Shown in pieces: positions 1 through 12,999 of a stretch of DNA of 64,000 nucleotides (its first letter is position 1; each line of letters opens with the position of its first letter). The notes under the pieces are model-generated. The model saw nothing but the letters and a program-made list of their open reading frames with translations. It ran no database searches and had not been told where the DNA came from. The position numbers were made by a program, and so were the translations under genes. This DNA is from Psettodes erumei (taxonomy: Eukaryota > Chordata > Actinopteri > Pleuronectiformes > Psettodidae). The DNA lies in assembly GCA_016785225.1 (NCBI GenBank), contig JAFBJZ010000510.1, forward strand, positions 2,604,001 to 2,668,000, written 5' to 3'.

Positions 1-105
1 ATAGCAACCCACAGCCAGTGCAGCACAGAGGAGTTTGATCTCAGGCTTTTCTTCCTGAGGCAAACTTTCAAAGTCATGCTGTGGAAGATAATCTGATTCA
101 TTCAT
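1..105 (-). CDS. N-terminal coding exon of an unidentified gene, cut by the window edge
   Basis: The minus strand reads an uninterrupted 35-codon frame from an ATG at 105-103 out through base 1. The protein begins MNESDYLPQHDFESL, continues with an acidic, proline-containing stretch and runs into a hydrophobic segment (KLLCAALAVGCY) that looks like the start of a membrane helix. The start has a strong Kozak context (GTCACC before the ATG). Fourteen bases upstream on the minus strand lies a good splice acceptor (a T/C-rich tract ending ACAG at about 130-120), followed at once by CAG, so a tandem NAGNAG acceptor is possible. The exon therefore probably begins at 119 with a short 5' UTR and continues beyond the window. 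I do not recognise the family. An acidic N-terminus before a hydrophobic segment would suit a multi-pass membrane protein, but this is inference. It could also be a chance open frame, though Kozak context, acceptor and composition together argue against that. Confidence 0.6.
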   Translation of the reverse strand, partial: MNESDYLPQHDFESLPQEEKPEIKLLCAALAVGCY

Positions 106-2249
106 GGTGACTGCAGCTGCTGTAAAAGAAATATAGACTTCTGAAAGCTATGAGTGAATGGCGGGAACAGCAATCTGCAAACAGCCAATCAAACTGCACC
201 AAAGCAACACCTACCTAGTGTGAAATGTGTAACATCTGCTCTCCCAAAGTGAAATAAGTAAATAAATAAAATAAAACAAAAATAAATTAAATTAAATTAT
301 TCCATAAACCACTGACTTCAAAAGAATTTTTATTTACTGTCATGAATTCAATCCAGAATTACATTAATTTCTATGTTTAGCTGATACATCCACAACAACC
401 CATACCGCTTACCTTCTGCTATTGCTGTGATTATTCCTGAAAGTACGACACACAACATTATCTGTTACAAGTATCCTAATGCTGCTTCTCCTACTGTAGC
501 CCTACTGCTAATGATATTATTGCCTCTGCTATTTGATGACCACCATTGATAGTGAATGGATGACTGAGCTAGGTTCAGGGGCCCCCAGTTAAAAGAAGAA
601 ATGGCTTAATCTTTTTTTAATATTGTGTATTTGCCTTGACTAAGTTAGACATCTTGATTTTTTGATTTATTGATAGTACAACTGGACAGCTGAGCACAAA
701 CCTACAGTGCGTTAAAATTAGTCAATCCTGTTTAACTATAATATATTTAATATACTGTTACTGGTGTTTTGATTATTGATTAAAGGAAAAAATACTGCTA
801 CTCTGCTCTACAGCTGTTGCTGTTGCCAGTACTACAGTAACAGTGATAAACCTCATCGTCTTGCTACAAGCAGAGGGCTGCTTCAGAGTCTTGGTGGTGG
901 TAGTACTTGTAATAGCGAAACCAATATAAATATGCACTTTGAAGAACATTTGAAATCATAAGGAACTGAGTTGTAAAACATATCATTGTGTTTTGTACAG
1001 TGAGAAACAGAGGAATTTCAAAAGAAATACTGAGATATAGATTCTGAGGACATGGATAAACTTCATCATTTATTAGCATAACTCCAATGCAAACTAAACG
1101 TGTGCGGTGGATGTTACATCACAACACGAGGGGAAATCCTGCCTGTGAAGGAGCAGCTGGCTCGAAACCCGCCTGCAGTTTATAAAACACCAGCCGTCCA
1201 TGTTGGCTTCAGAGCTGCAGCAGCAGACTGTATACAGAGCTGGAGGGAAGGACAGGATGTCCTCTCAGCTGATCTGATGTCTTTTTTTTTTAAAGCTCTT
1301 CTGGGCTCTTACTTTCAAAATGGGTTTTAAGAAGATTTTCCCAAGAACAAAAAAAAACTATTTCATAAGCCCTGGAGTGTTGCTTCCGAATTATGAGTGT
1401 GTATGTGAGAGAGAGAGAGGGAAAAAAGAGAGAATGCTGGAGGAATCTGTCTTTCTGTCAACGCTGCTGCCGAGAGCTGCAGTGTTTTATAATCTTCATA
1501 TTGCGCTGTGGCTTCAGGGTGAGGAGCGGGACAGGAAATCAGCTAATGAATCTTTAAATCCAACAGGAGGCACTCTCACCATTTCACCCTGGAGGAGAGT
1601 TTAAATGTATCCAAATGATGTTGAGTATTCAGAGGTTCAGAAAACCAGCATTCCACATTCAGACGTCATTTCTAAAAACACTTATTTTACAAATGACATT
1701 CTGTGTAAATGTATCATCTATTATTATTACTTTCATTTATTGTGCTTTTAAAGTAAATCAGTGTTATGAACTAAAATGCAAGTACTAGTTTTGCAGAAAA
1801 TTGCCCCTTGTGATTCACATATTACAGTAACCTGCGTTGTTAATACTGATGCATCAGCGTGTTGAGGGCCGCAAGATAAATCTGAAGAGTCGTGAGAAGA
1901 TTCATTGGAGAGAAGAGAAGAAAAACACACGAGTCTGTTTTCAGTTTTTAGACTTCTCTTACATCTATAATATTTTTTGTGAAATATTGACTTTGAACCT
2001 TGAAAATTATTTCTTTAACTGAAGGAAACCAGGTGTGGAGATTAGAGGGATAAAGTCTGGGTGAAGTCTTTAACCACTCATAAGCATGTTAACCAGGACA
2101 AGGAGACACAACCACACATACTTTGTAAGTGGTCTTAAGATGGTTTCATCTTTAACGATACATTGCGTATTACAAACCTGTCGTATATTCTTTGTTTAGT
2201 GTGAAATTATTTTTGCTCTGAAATGTGGTGGCGCGGAAGTAAAAGTAGC

Positions 2250-2308
2250 TCAAGACTGTACTTAAGTACATTACTTACGTAATTATAATTAGTTACTTTC
2301 CACCGCTA
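2250..2308. repeat. Fragment resembling an abundant teleost dispersed repeat
   Basis: The segment has the CTCAAGNCTGTACTTAAGTACA pattern followed by GTTACTTTCCACC. From memory this matches the end of a very common interspersed repeat of fish genomes, probably a non-autonomous DNA transposon. Only one end is seen and no target-site duplication is clear. The assignment rests on pattern memory, not on a search. Confidence 0.45.
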
Positions 2309-4574
2309 ATGAAAGGTCTCCTTCTGTCACACTGAAGCTCGACATCACTGACTCTGCTTCAGTCCACAGACCATGTGACAGAACCAAAAGGCTGTCTGTC
2401 ACTGTGCAGCTCTTATAGCAACAGGACTCACAGGACAGTCACAACTGCTTGTCCTTACTGAACAGCCCCCCCACCCACTGACCCAGGCCTGCAAGCCCAC
2501 ACATCAGAGCAATCGTGTCATTAAATGTGCCCATGACACTGCAGCAGTAATGAGGATGAGTCAGCTCTACAGAGATGAAGTGACATGGCTCCATATCTGT
2601 TGTAAGGATAACAATTTCTCTCTCTCTGGAAGTAAGGAAGGCCCTTGGCTCTCGCCTTTAGAGGGACCTCTTCACATTGGCGGGGGCGGCGCTCAGCCAC
2701 ATGTTCCCCACTGCCAGGCGGCTGCTAATGGAACCAGAAACAGGCACATCGCCTCTGTTTGCTGGAGGCTGAAGAGAGGCTATGATCACCCAGCCTCACA
2801 GCTGTGACACGGAGAGTATCCTGACCTGCTACTGCACTGCCTGATGTGAAAACAGTCATCAGTGAAAATGCAGGAAATGTGGGACCCCAGTGCCATGATG
2901 TGAACACATCTCAACAGCTTCGCTCAAAAGTGATCAGGTTCAGTGACGTTTTGCCACCTCAGTTTCATTTATTTCACCTGTCACTGTGCGATAATCATTA
3001 TGTGCCTTTTTTTCTCTGCACCTCAGCAGAGCGACGTGACATTTGCAATGCTAATGCCCTCTAATGTGCTAGATGGGAGTCATTATGTATGATTTTGCAC
3101 TAGGCTATATGCTTTACATTCTTGTCAGCAGGAGGTGGAGATACTCATCATAGCTCTCATAGATATTTTTTAAACCACTGTTTAGAGCAAAGTGATTGTG
3201 ATCACAGCAGACATTCGAGTTTGACTTGAATATTTTTGTTGAGAAAATATTTTTTATGAAGAAAAGATGGCATCGCTGAGCTGTCGTCTAAAAGATCCGA
3301 TATATTCCAGCATGTCCACAGCTGACATGGATGTGGTTCTGGTCATACTCGGCGTCTGCATGAGAACACATTATCAGATGTGAACAGGTCATAATCTTTG
3401 GGATGCACAGGAATCTCTGCAAAGGCTGATGCCTCTGGGTTGTTTATGTCACGCAAAGACTGGCAGCTACGTGGTGCACTTTCTTCAATTGTGCATCTGT
3501 TTGCTCACCAGCAGACATATGCATGGGGATGTCATTTTCATTCTTCTGCATTCACAGCAGAGACGAGTCCAGAATGTACTGGAATAAGGGAGGAACCTCT
3601 ACCTTCCATCAACAAAGGAGAAACAAGTGATCATAGGACCATCAGGATCACCAGCTGTTCGGCATTCTGATTCTGAATTAACATGCCACCTTCTTGGATG
3701 CCTGCATCTCTATTATCTCTCTTGACTGTATGTTGCTCCTTTATCATACATATTGTGCCAAGCTTGTTGTACCTGCTACTTCTACATCTTAATTTACTTT
3801 ATGTGACTGAAGCCTTTGCTTCTAGTGGGACTACATTTTGTTCTTATGCTAGCAAAGTAAAGCTACCTGAACTTGGATTTCCGGCTTCTGCTGCTTCTTC
3901 TGGCAACACTGCCTCTACATCCCATCTTGCTCAGAGGAAATTCATGAGCAGTAAGTGAAACACAAGAGAGAGTCCTGTTCCTTCTCCTTTTTAATCCTAG
4001 CCAATTACGGGCCTGTGTTTGACAGTGTTGTATTACAGCACCAAAACAAAACAACTTTGAGAAAGATCTGAATGCATGCTGAGGAAAGGGGAAAAAAAAC
4101 AACAAAAAAATGTCCTGTCAGGATTTTACAAACCAGAAAGGTGTGAAACATGAAGGGTTACAGAAAGTGAAAAATCTGCAGATTCCATATGGAGGTGCTG
4201 ATGGTGCAGCGCCTGCAGCAGGGGTTGTCTGCGGCAGCCGCCGACTGCGCTGCAAATGTAACACACACGTAAGTCATCCTCCTCAGTAAGTTCTGTGTTT
4301 GAGTCCATTTACTGTACTTCTCAAAATGACCTTCAATGATATAGGCTTTGTGAAGAACCCTGACAATGTAGGTCCTCTACTCGTGCAAACCTGTGTTCAC
4401 TGAACCCAAATACAACATAAGCACATGCTGCACTCGGGGGTGGGGGCTCAGACTCTCTGCTGTGATGTGATTTAACTCAGAATGATTTATCTCCTCTGTG
4501 TTCTGTGCTTCTTCTGGTGAGCTTTTGCTCAAATTAAGGTTGTCACTGCTTCTGGGTGTTATGAAGCACATGAT

Positions 4575-4772
4575 GTGCCCAAATTTTAGGTTTGTTTTTT
4601 AAAGTTTTAATCTGGGGCATTTTCTGATTTATTAAATAGCATATTAGTAGGGAGCGAGAGGGAAGGTGGGGGAAGACATGCAGCAAAGGGCCTGGGGCTG
4701 GATTCAAACCAGGTTGCTGCAGTTGGAGCTTAATAAACAGTATATGTACCAGGTGAGCCACTGAGGTGCCCT
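4575..4772 (-). mobile_element. tRNA-derived SINE
   Basis: Read on the minus strand, the element begins GGGCACCTCAGTGGCTCACC and contains an A-box-like motif (GTGGCTCACCTGG) near 4750-4762 and a B-box-like motif (GGTTTGAATCC) near 4700-4712, the internal RNA polymerase III promoter of a tRNA. It continues with CCCTTTGCTGCATGTC, a C/T-rich stretch and an A-rich 3' end near 4575-4610. This order is that of a widespread percomorph tRNA-derived SINE. It is diverged (the anticodon arm is degenerate), so it is probably an old inactive copy. The 3' boundary is approximate. Confidence 0.75.
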
Positions 4773-4925
4773 CATTCAGGTACTAATTGCAATTTTAGTG
4801 GTATTTTCCATTTCAAAGTATCAGTTTTACTGGTGGTTACCATTTCTGTGTTTGTTGTAATTGTTGTTTTTCTTGTAATGCAACATAACATCTGTTTGAC
4901 CAATTGCACCTGCCAGCATTGGCAC

Positions 4926-4938
4926 TGACCTCTGACCT
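4926..4938 (-). promoter_or_regulatory. DR1-type nuclear receptor motif
   Basis: Two TGACCT half-sites lie in direct orientation with one base between them, which on the minus strand is AGGTCA-G-AGGTCA, the consensus for PPAR/RXR, HNF4 or COUP-TF dimers. It lies in intergenic DNA beside the SINE. It is a sequence match only and could arise by chance. Confidence 0.3.
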
Positions 4939-7499
4939 GCATCACTTTAAAAGCACCCAAATGTGGTGGAGCTGATTTTTTTGTGAATCCATTGGCGGTA
5001 TTTTTATCCATATTCTGTCTATGACTGCCGGGATTTGACCCAAACCTGTCTTCTAGATACTGCATTTTCATCTCTGCTCCATTTATACAAACTGGTCTGT
5101 GTTTCCATTCCTCTGATAGATGTGTCCCTGAAGGATTGTTACATCGCTGGTGAAAAAAAAGTGGCTTGAGAAAGAAAGAAGCCTTCTGTCCTTAATTGTG
5201 ATGACTGAACCCCAAACCAGATGCTAATCATCAGTGTTTAGTTTATAGGAACATTTTCTGATGTATGTGGAGGCAACCTCACCTCACCTCATTAACATTT
5301 GGCCAATTATCTGGAGAAAGAAGAAGAATACATCAGGCTGCCTGGACACAGATCATCTTCAACACACTGTATATCTTATTTTGCTTTGTCTCAAGAGGGA
5401 GGACATCTTTTTCAGGGATTTAGAATATCACCAAATATTTAATGCCATATATGTCTGTTAAATGTCATCTTGCACTGGGTTAATTTTAGATTTCTGACCC
5501 ATCCCCACTGAGTCTGCTCACTCCTTTCTGGGCAAACGTCTCTCCAACCTCTGAAGATCATTAACAGCAGCATTGCACTCGGGGGAATCCACTGGAACCA
5601 GCAGCTCATATTGATCCCTGCCCTGAACAACTAAAATATAAATGAAGGATTTTCACTGTGGACTCCTTTGTGCACCCAGGGCCCATCATTATCCAACAAT
5701 GTCTGCAGCATCCTTTTTATTACTGTCAATACTGGGGCATTGCAGAAATGATGCTTTAACTTACTTATTAAGGCAAAGGTATAGGACGGCATTTTTAGTG
5801 TGACATGACATCATAAGCAACTAACCAGAACACTAAAAGCAGAAAAACAGAAACTGGAATGGATTACCTTTTTGTTGACTGTTTTTTTTCTGATTTACTG
5901 TAGGAAAAATAATAAACTAGGAAATAGACAGCACTATATGACAATGATTACACAGACATAATGCATTCATCCACTCTCTGAACTCACAATCTCCATTGAG
6001 CAACTATACTCTTCTTCTAGAACCAGGCACATTATACAGTAATTAAACAATTTTCACAGGGAAAAAAAATCCCCCTAATATAATTAGATCACATGGCAAA
6101 TGACTGAGCGAGAGTCACGATTTTAATTTGTATTTAGGTTCTTTGGCAACATGGTTCATCTAACATTCACGCCAATAGAGAGGATTATTGAAATGAATCA
6201 GAAAAGAGGCAGAGACACTTTTATCACACATTTATATAAACAGAGGATCAGAGAGACAGATGCACAGTGAGGAAGGAGAAGTAAAACACAGGAACAAACA
6301 ACACAAATCCAGCTACTTTATGGTTCCATAATATATATTAAAACACAGTATAGGAATGTCTGTATGACTGTTAATGGATATGTTTCTGCATGGTCATAAT
6401 ATGGGTTAGTTAAATTTATACAATGTTCACTGCTCATACTTTCTAGTTCAACTTTATCCTTTGTGTACTATATTGGCAGCATGTTATTTTTTCATCTGCC
6501 AACAGTGCCAAAACTCTGATTGTTATTTAATTAAATTCTCCTTTTGGAAAAATAATGAGGGTTTTATGTTTATATCTCTGAAGGACAAATCACAAACCAA
6601 AAGTGAGGAGATCAATACTGAACAATTAAAGCAGATGTGAGTGTAAGTAAGACTTGAGACGTTCCAGTTGGGCAAAGTGGGGAAAACTCTGGGGGCCCCG
6701 GACCCTCATGGGGCCGGAAAGCTCCAGGCTCATTGTAAGGCAGTTCGTTTGTAGTCATTTAATTAACAGCATACACTCTCTCACTTACAGCTGGAATATG
6801 TTTTGATCTGCTCCGCCTTCATCAAATATATACACTATTATATGAAGAATTTGGATTATCATACATATTAAAAATCTAGCATAGTATTATATACCTGATG
6901 CACATGTCACACATTAAGGTAGATTTAAATCGGTATGCTAATTCAATGCACATAAACATCAGCCCCATCTTTTACAGGAGTCCTGTCTTAAGATCTTAGA
7001 TTTATTCTTGTGCTTACACTATAAGTTGCATTTTTATGAAGGAAATCTGTACTTACTCATAGCTACCAAAAAGTCATTACTAATGACTAACTGAATCATA
7101 CACAACTCACAGATTGCAGAGGCCAAAAGTTTATTTCATTTTTCAGTTTGCACTGCAAAAATTATGATTCAATGGTTATCAAAATTGTTGCCAGTTTATT
7201 TTGTGTCTCTTGACTAAATACTTCAGTTCTGGAATACATGGCTGGTTATTAGATGGCTGAGGAAAATACTGAAGCTGTCTGTATATACAGTATAGTGGGG
7301 GGATCGATCAGGGCCCAGAAACAGAGCTTTGCCCCAGTTCATCTGCAGCCCAGAGGAGATTTATCCAGCCTTGCATGTCTTACATTGAAGTTTTAAATTT
7401 TCCTCTGGTGTTAATAAAGTTTAAGACAAAATTTGTTGATGTGTTTTCATCTTTATGTTATATTTTGCCAAGAAAATGACTTTTACATATAATGACACA

Positions 7500-7597
7500 T
7501 TATATTATCTGAGAGAGAGAGAGATACTGAATGGCTGAACGGGAAGGTAGAGCGACTTAGACACAGAAGGGACTGACGAGAGAGAGAGCGAGCGAGC

Positions 7598-7628
<31 letters not shown>

Positions 7629-7940
7629 GCAGAGGGAGTCGCCATTACTGCCTGGCAGTGCTCCTGAGAGGGGAGGGAGCAGAGAGGACAGGTTTCGGCT
7701 TACAACGCATACCACACCAACAACACTAAATACACTAAAATATACATGCTAACCGGTCGTGTGGGACTACGGGGCTACGCCGTCAACCAAACCAGACTTT
7801 GGATTTTGCCGGAAGACTGTAATGACCGCAGAGTGTGGATTTTAAAAGGGAGTTTTTGCCTTTTTAATGTGGGAATGCTTTCTCCTCCTCTCCGTGGTAT
7901 GTGGATCTGGGAGCGACCATGTTAATAGGTGGGTAAGGGA
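7500..7940 (+). promoter_or_regulatory. arhgap5: Putative ARHGAP5 promoter and non-coding first exon
   Basis: The AT-rich intergenic DNA gives way here to a GA-repeat run (7577-7624) and a GC/CpG-richer block, as expected for a TATA-less vertebrate promoter. The block from about 7630 looks like 5' UTR. Candidate donors are GTATGT at 7897, GTGGGT at 7929 and GTAAGG at 7933. The next good acceptor upstream of the main ATG is at 12999, so exon 1 is non-coding and the 5' UTR is interrupted by a roughly 5 kb intron. Upstream ATGs occur near 7747, 7822 and 7867. The transcription start is not determinable by eye. Confidence 0.5.
7577..7624 (+). repeat. (GA)n microsatellite at the promoter
   Basis: An almost pure GA/GAGC array sits just upstream of or inside the putative 5' UTR. 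GA arrays can bind GAGA-type factors and form triplex DNA; whether this one does is unknown. Confidence 0.85.
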
Positions 7941-10900
7941 ATGTATTTGTACTGGGATTGGGGACTTCATTAGCTTAGCGAGCACTCTTTTCTGCGGGCG
8001 AAACCTAGGCGCACGCTCCCGCCTTACCGGGTTGAAGGAAGCCAGTGTGTGGGTACGAGTCCGGGCTGTTAAATTGGCCCCGGTTATGTGTTTTAGCTCG
8101 GTTTCATCCCTAGCGTCAGCCTGGGTTGGGTGTTGCTAACGCTAGGCTAGCTAACTCTCCGTCACCCTCTTGGCATGCTAGGCTAACACGGCTCGGCTAA
8201 TGTTAGCTAGTCGGAATGGGAAAGGTGTTTTTTCCTTTTTCTCTCCTGGAATATCAGGGCCTAGCGAGACCGAGCCAGGCCGGGTTTAATTTCTATTCCC
8301 AGGAGAGATGAATAACCGCCGTGTCAAACCCTGTGGTTGCGACTGTTAACCACGGTGCGTTGACGCATTAACATTATGTCTGTTGGTTTTAATTCGAGCT
8401 TAACTTACTCACTAAGTCCCGCAACTCGCTCACTTTCATCCCTGTTTTATGTAACGCAGAGTTGAACGTTTTACATGAAATCCACCTTTCTCGATATAAT
8501 GTCATTACAGTGCATCACATGAACTGCAAAGGTCCTAAAAGCATTTTAAAGAAAATTCGTAGGTTAAAGGACTGCACTGGCGTCCCATTTCAGAGGCGCC
8601 GCGTCGTGTTAAGGATTTTATGTAGTAATTGAATTTATTTCACGTATTTCCAACCAGAACGACTTCGTTTGATTCGGTTGCTGGGTTGCCAGTTTTCGGC
8701 GTGAACGTCCTGCTACGCGCTAACGTGAGCACCGGGGATGGATGGAGCATCCACCGGGCATTCTATTGAAGTTTTCCGACATTAAACCAGGGGGTTTTGC
8801 CCCCTAATGTCACAGCTGCGATGCGAGGGTGAAGCCGCACTTGTCATCAGCCGCTTTTAAACTTTCTCCTGTCTGTAGCAGCAGCCAGGGAGGCAGGCAG
8901 GGCAGTGGGTTTGTCCTGCTGCTGCAGCTCTGCATGCCATTTGCATCGGCTCGGACTGCTGCAGCTTCCCTTTGCCCTTTTCCCAAACTCTCGTTAAAGG
9001 GACAGTCCGGTTTTTGTTTTTTTTTTTTTTAATCTAAAGGGTTTTTCCTCCATATAGTATTTGCTCTAGTGCTGAGTTTTAGTTGTTGTTTAAAAACACC
9101 ATTTATTAGGGGACCCATTTGTGTTGGGAAAAAAATGAGCAATTAGGTTCTTTGTTGTTGCCACTTAGTACGTGCTATTATCTGGTTTTAGTGTCCATAA
9201 ATCCACAAGGGCTCTCTGAATGAGTCAGTAGGACTGGGTGTTTATCATTATCATCACAGTCAGTCTGCTCAGGGCTTTTCTCTTTTGTCTTAAATGAGCT
9301 GTGTTCTAAAGCAAAGCTGTCGAATGTTGAATGAAAACGACATGCGGCTGAATGTTGTCGGACGTTAGTGTTGTTTTTACCTGTAGGGCTCTGATGAAAT
9401 GTTTAAGTGTGTTGTAGAAATGTGAAAGATAAAGCAGTTAGGTGGTAAATGTTGATCACCTGCTGAAAGAATGGCATCCTGATACATCAGAATGTACAGA
9501 TAAAATCTTTTTATCTGCATTTAGACCAGAGCAAAACTACACATGGGTATTGGCTTTATGCTTATATTGTAGGAAGTAATCAAACCACGATGCCGTGGCT
9601 GATTCTGCGAGCTCTTGTACTTATGTCATCCACACTTGGAAAAGGGGAAGTCAGAGGTGTGATGCTTGGTTTCAGGTCTGGACCTGACCCTGGCGGAGGC
9701 TGACATAGTTATTTACTTATTTTTCTTTCAAATGTGGTTGGATTGTGTTTCCAAATATCTGAGGCTCTTGTAAAGGAAATCATTTTCCAGGAAGCACCAG
9801 CCTATCACGTAGCTTCACATGAAGGTCGTCGTCGTAACCAAAGCTTAGTATTTTAACTGGGAACGTGGATCTTGTGGACAAAGATGTTGTGTAAAGTGAT
9901 TTTTGTAGTGAATACAAAAGTCCATTGTCGTTGGACAATGGAAGGATGAAGAGCAGCCAAGTTAAGATGTAATTATTCATGAGCAACTCGGTCTCGTCTC
10001 TTATTACTGACTCTTTCCTTCAACATTCAACTGGATTTTGGCTGTAGTCAACGCTGACATTTCTGGAAGCAAAGTTCTAATAGCTGGGGTCTTCTGGTTT
10101 ATGTTGCTTTTGTATTACAACTGCAGCTCCTCTGTTGATGAGGTAGCTGACATTTTAAATTGCATTGCTCACCTTTGCACATTGGCAGCTGAAAAATGGC
10201 AGTGGGAAGAAATGGTTTAAAATTTCAAAACTGAGCACCCAGAAATCCCGCGAGGCGGGGATCAGTATGCCGCCAAAACCCCCGGCTGCTCTGTAATGAT
10301 TTATTCCAAGAGTAGAAAGGAAAAGATGTAATGTTAAGGGGGGGGTCCATTTTTTTCCTCTGGCTCGAGAGCTTACTTTCTGCTTTTTTTTGGAGGCAGT
10401 TTGGATGGTGCTCGTGAATTTGGATTCATCTCTGTCGTCTGTACCTGAGATCAGTATTTCATCTGGGGAAACATTAATGAGCGAGAGGCGCCTCTTTTAA
10501 AGCAGCTCTTTTGCTGGAGCCCCGCTGTATGATTTAGGCTGGAGAAAGAAAAAAAACAGTTTATTTTTCCCGAAAAATCCAGGCGGGCGCAGCTTTCAAA
10601 GGTTTACCGTCCTTGGCAGTGCGTTCGGCCGTGTTTCGGGGCTTAACGGCGTTTAGTCATCTCTAAAACCAGCTTGCCAAGTGATACCTTAATCCCCCCC
10701 GCAGCCTCACAGTGAATAGACTAATCATGATGCACAAGGCTACTTTTAGCCGTTGTATTATGAATGCAGTTTGAGCTGTTGTGTTTGCTGTTTGCAGCAA
10801 TAACACCAGCACAGGGTCCACGCACATGTTTACACTGTACAGCTAACAGACGAGCACAGCTCCCGTTCCCCTCTCCACACGCATTAACGTCTTCACATAT

Positions 10901-12999
10901 TGATTCTGCATGTTGACAGTGTGGTGAACATAGACTTTGATACTGGCTGATAAAGATGCAAGACAGATGCTGGGATTTGTGAGCCTGATCTTCTCAAACA
11001 CTGCGGTTTGGTCGGGAATCAGCGGAGGGAAGCAGGGCTGTAATAATCAGTCGGTTAGTCGATCGACAGGAAATTACTAGATTGCAGATTTCGTAATTGA
11101 TGCGTTTCAGTTGCTAAGTAAAGATTCCACATGTTTCCCGACTGAAGTGTCATGGAGAATTGCTCTCTGGCTTTTGCTGTTTTGATATCGTAGTGTGCAT
11201 TCAATATGTAGGCACACATCACTTTGCTAATTTATATTTAATCTCATGTAGAATAATAATTCTAAATGAGCAAAGTCCAAGTGAGGTGTTTTCAGTAATT
11301 CAGTAAGAAATCTAGATTAATCAGCAGTAACAACAGTCACTGGCTTCAGCCCTAAAGGCACACATAAGTGTAGTCTCTCTCGCTCCCTGTATATTCTGTA
11401 TAATACGTACATAATATGCACATACATCCTCCTGGCAGCTGTGTTGGTGATGCGGGTTCTCTGACATCACATAATATCCTGGTTGTGTCTGAGGGTGTCC
11501 AGCCTGTAGGTCAGATGCTAGAACCTTTTAGGCAGATTGTTGTACATTGTACATACATAGCGGATCAGTTTTCCTTCTGCTTGTGTAATCCAGTAAAGAT
11601 GAAAAAGGGGGCTTTGTGATGAATTTCATAAAAATGTAAATAATTTAATTCAGTAAGTAACATCCACATATTGTCCTTGTTTTTTGCCTGAATCAGGTTC
11701 TATAAGTACTGCAAATTTGTTAAACTAAAAAACCCCGCTATATTCTTGCAACCCCCACACAGGTGACATCATCACCATGACTTCTATAAACAGTCAGGGG
11801 AAACCTCGTCGCTGCGTCTCAGTGGACTGGATTCCTCTGGTGCAGTTTCTCAGGCTCAGCACGCTCGTGCCGGCGTGATGGCTGATTGCCATCGCTCTGT
11901 AAAAAAACAACAATGACGGCAGTTTTCTCTGCCATTATCAGCTTTCCGCCTCCAGTTAGGTCATGGTAAGGTTCAGGCTTATTTGACTGTGTCAATCGCA
12001 GATAGTAGCGACGCAGAGGTTGCAGTCACTCAGAGGGAGGTGTTTGCCACATTTTTTTCTTCTGCAGTCCCCAAGCGCTGAATATTTGGATTGCCAGTGG
12101 TGAAAGATTGGATTTCCCGTGTTTGTTGGTGTTGAAAAGATCACTTTCAAGCAGCGCAATAATGAAGACTGCTAATCAGGATTAATGATCACCACCAGAA
12201 TGGCAAGCAAAATACATTCTGAGAAGGAGACGCATAATAAGGGTGCTGTGTTTAGCCCTCATCATGTAGCCCTGGGTCGTGCTGACGACGATCGCAAATC
12301 TGTGAACTGATTTATTTTCTCTGTTTCATTCTCACAGCAAAGCAAATCATTTCTAGGTCAGTGGCTGTCAAAGGGCTGGAGTTGCATGCCATTTTTATCC
12401 TGCCTTGGCACAAATTGGTTGAAAGCACTTCTTTTTCTCTGCGAGGGGAAAAGTGACATTGCCGAGCGCGGTCCGTGACTGAATTACTCTTCTTTTCTCT
12501 TATATAAGTCGGACTGTTTGTTTTTGTCTCCTCAAAGGGGCCATTTTGATATTATGTGTTTTTACAGCAATTTTTCACTTGGTTTTTCAAAAATTGAGGA
12601 TGATTTTTTTTTTTAAATCACAGTTTTTCAGTAGAAACCCGGTGCGATAATGTTTCAAGATTACTGTTAAATGAATGGCCAGTCAAGCACTTTTGTTCAG
12701 ATGTTACCCTTTAGGAGAGACTTATTTGTCCTAAACAAGTGTGGTAATGTGTTCTTTTGTTGAATTTTGTAATAACTGTGTGTAATGTCAGATGAACATG
12801 TCTGATTTGTTGTTAAGATCACTATGCTGTGCACGCATGGATGCACGTGCGAGTCCCAGCGGGCTACGCGGGCAAACAAAAAGCTAATTATATTATTTGC
12901 GATAAGGAGACTGCGGTGCTCTGAGGACAAATCAGTGAAAACATGTTTTTGTTTGTTTTGCCTTTATCTTCTCCTCATTGTGAATTCTGTGTCTTGCAG
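7941..12999 (+). other. arhgap5: ARHGAP5 intron 1 (5' UTR intron)
   Basis: The intron runs from a donor between 7897 and 7933 to the acceptor GTCTTGCAG ending at 12999. Its first 350 bases are CpG-rich and carry several GCTAGC/GCTAAC palindromic words (about 8135-8215). The rest is ordinary AT-rich intron with poly-T runs and one dispersed-repeat fragment (11041-11113). I see no coding exon in it. Confidence 0.55.
11041..11113. repeat. Fragment resembling an abundant fish dispersed repeat
   Basis: Words such as GTTAGTCGATCGACAG, AAATTACTAG and AATTGATGCGTTTCAGTT follow the order of a very common teleost interspersed repeat (the TTAGTCGATCGACAGAAAAT family). The copy is short and degenerate. 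The family is recalled, not searched. Confidence 0.4.

Larger units (their letters stand above)
120..7499. other. Intergenic region without a recognisable gene
   Basis: This AT-rich stretch separates the left-edge minus-strand gene from the ARHGAP5 promoter. I looked for exon-like open frames with splice signals on both strands and found none that convince. Short open frames here lack codon bias, domain motifs and splice context. It contains a transposon-like fragment near 2250-2308, a minus-strand SINE at about 4575-4772 and a DR1-like nuclear-receptor motif at 4926-4938. A non-coding 5' exon or promoter of the minus-strand gene could lie here, but I cannot place it. Confidence 0.6.

Noticed and set aside
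4543..4761. 72-codon open frame on the minus strand
   Set aside because: It lies inside the SINE and is not a gene.
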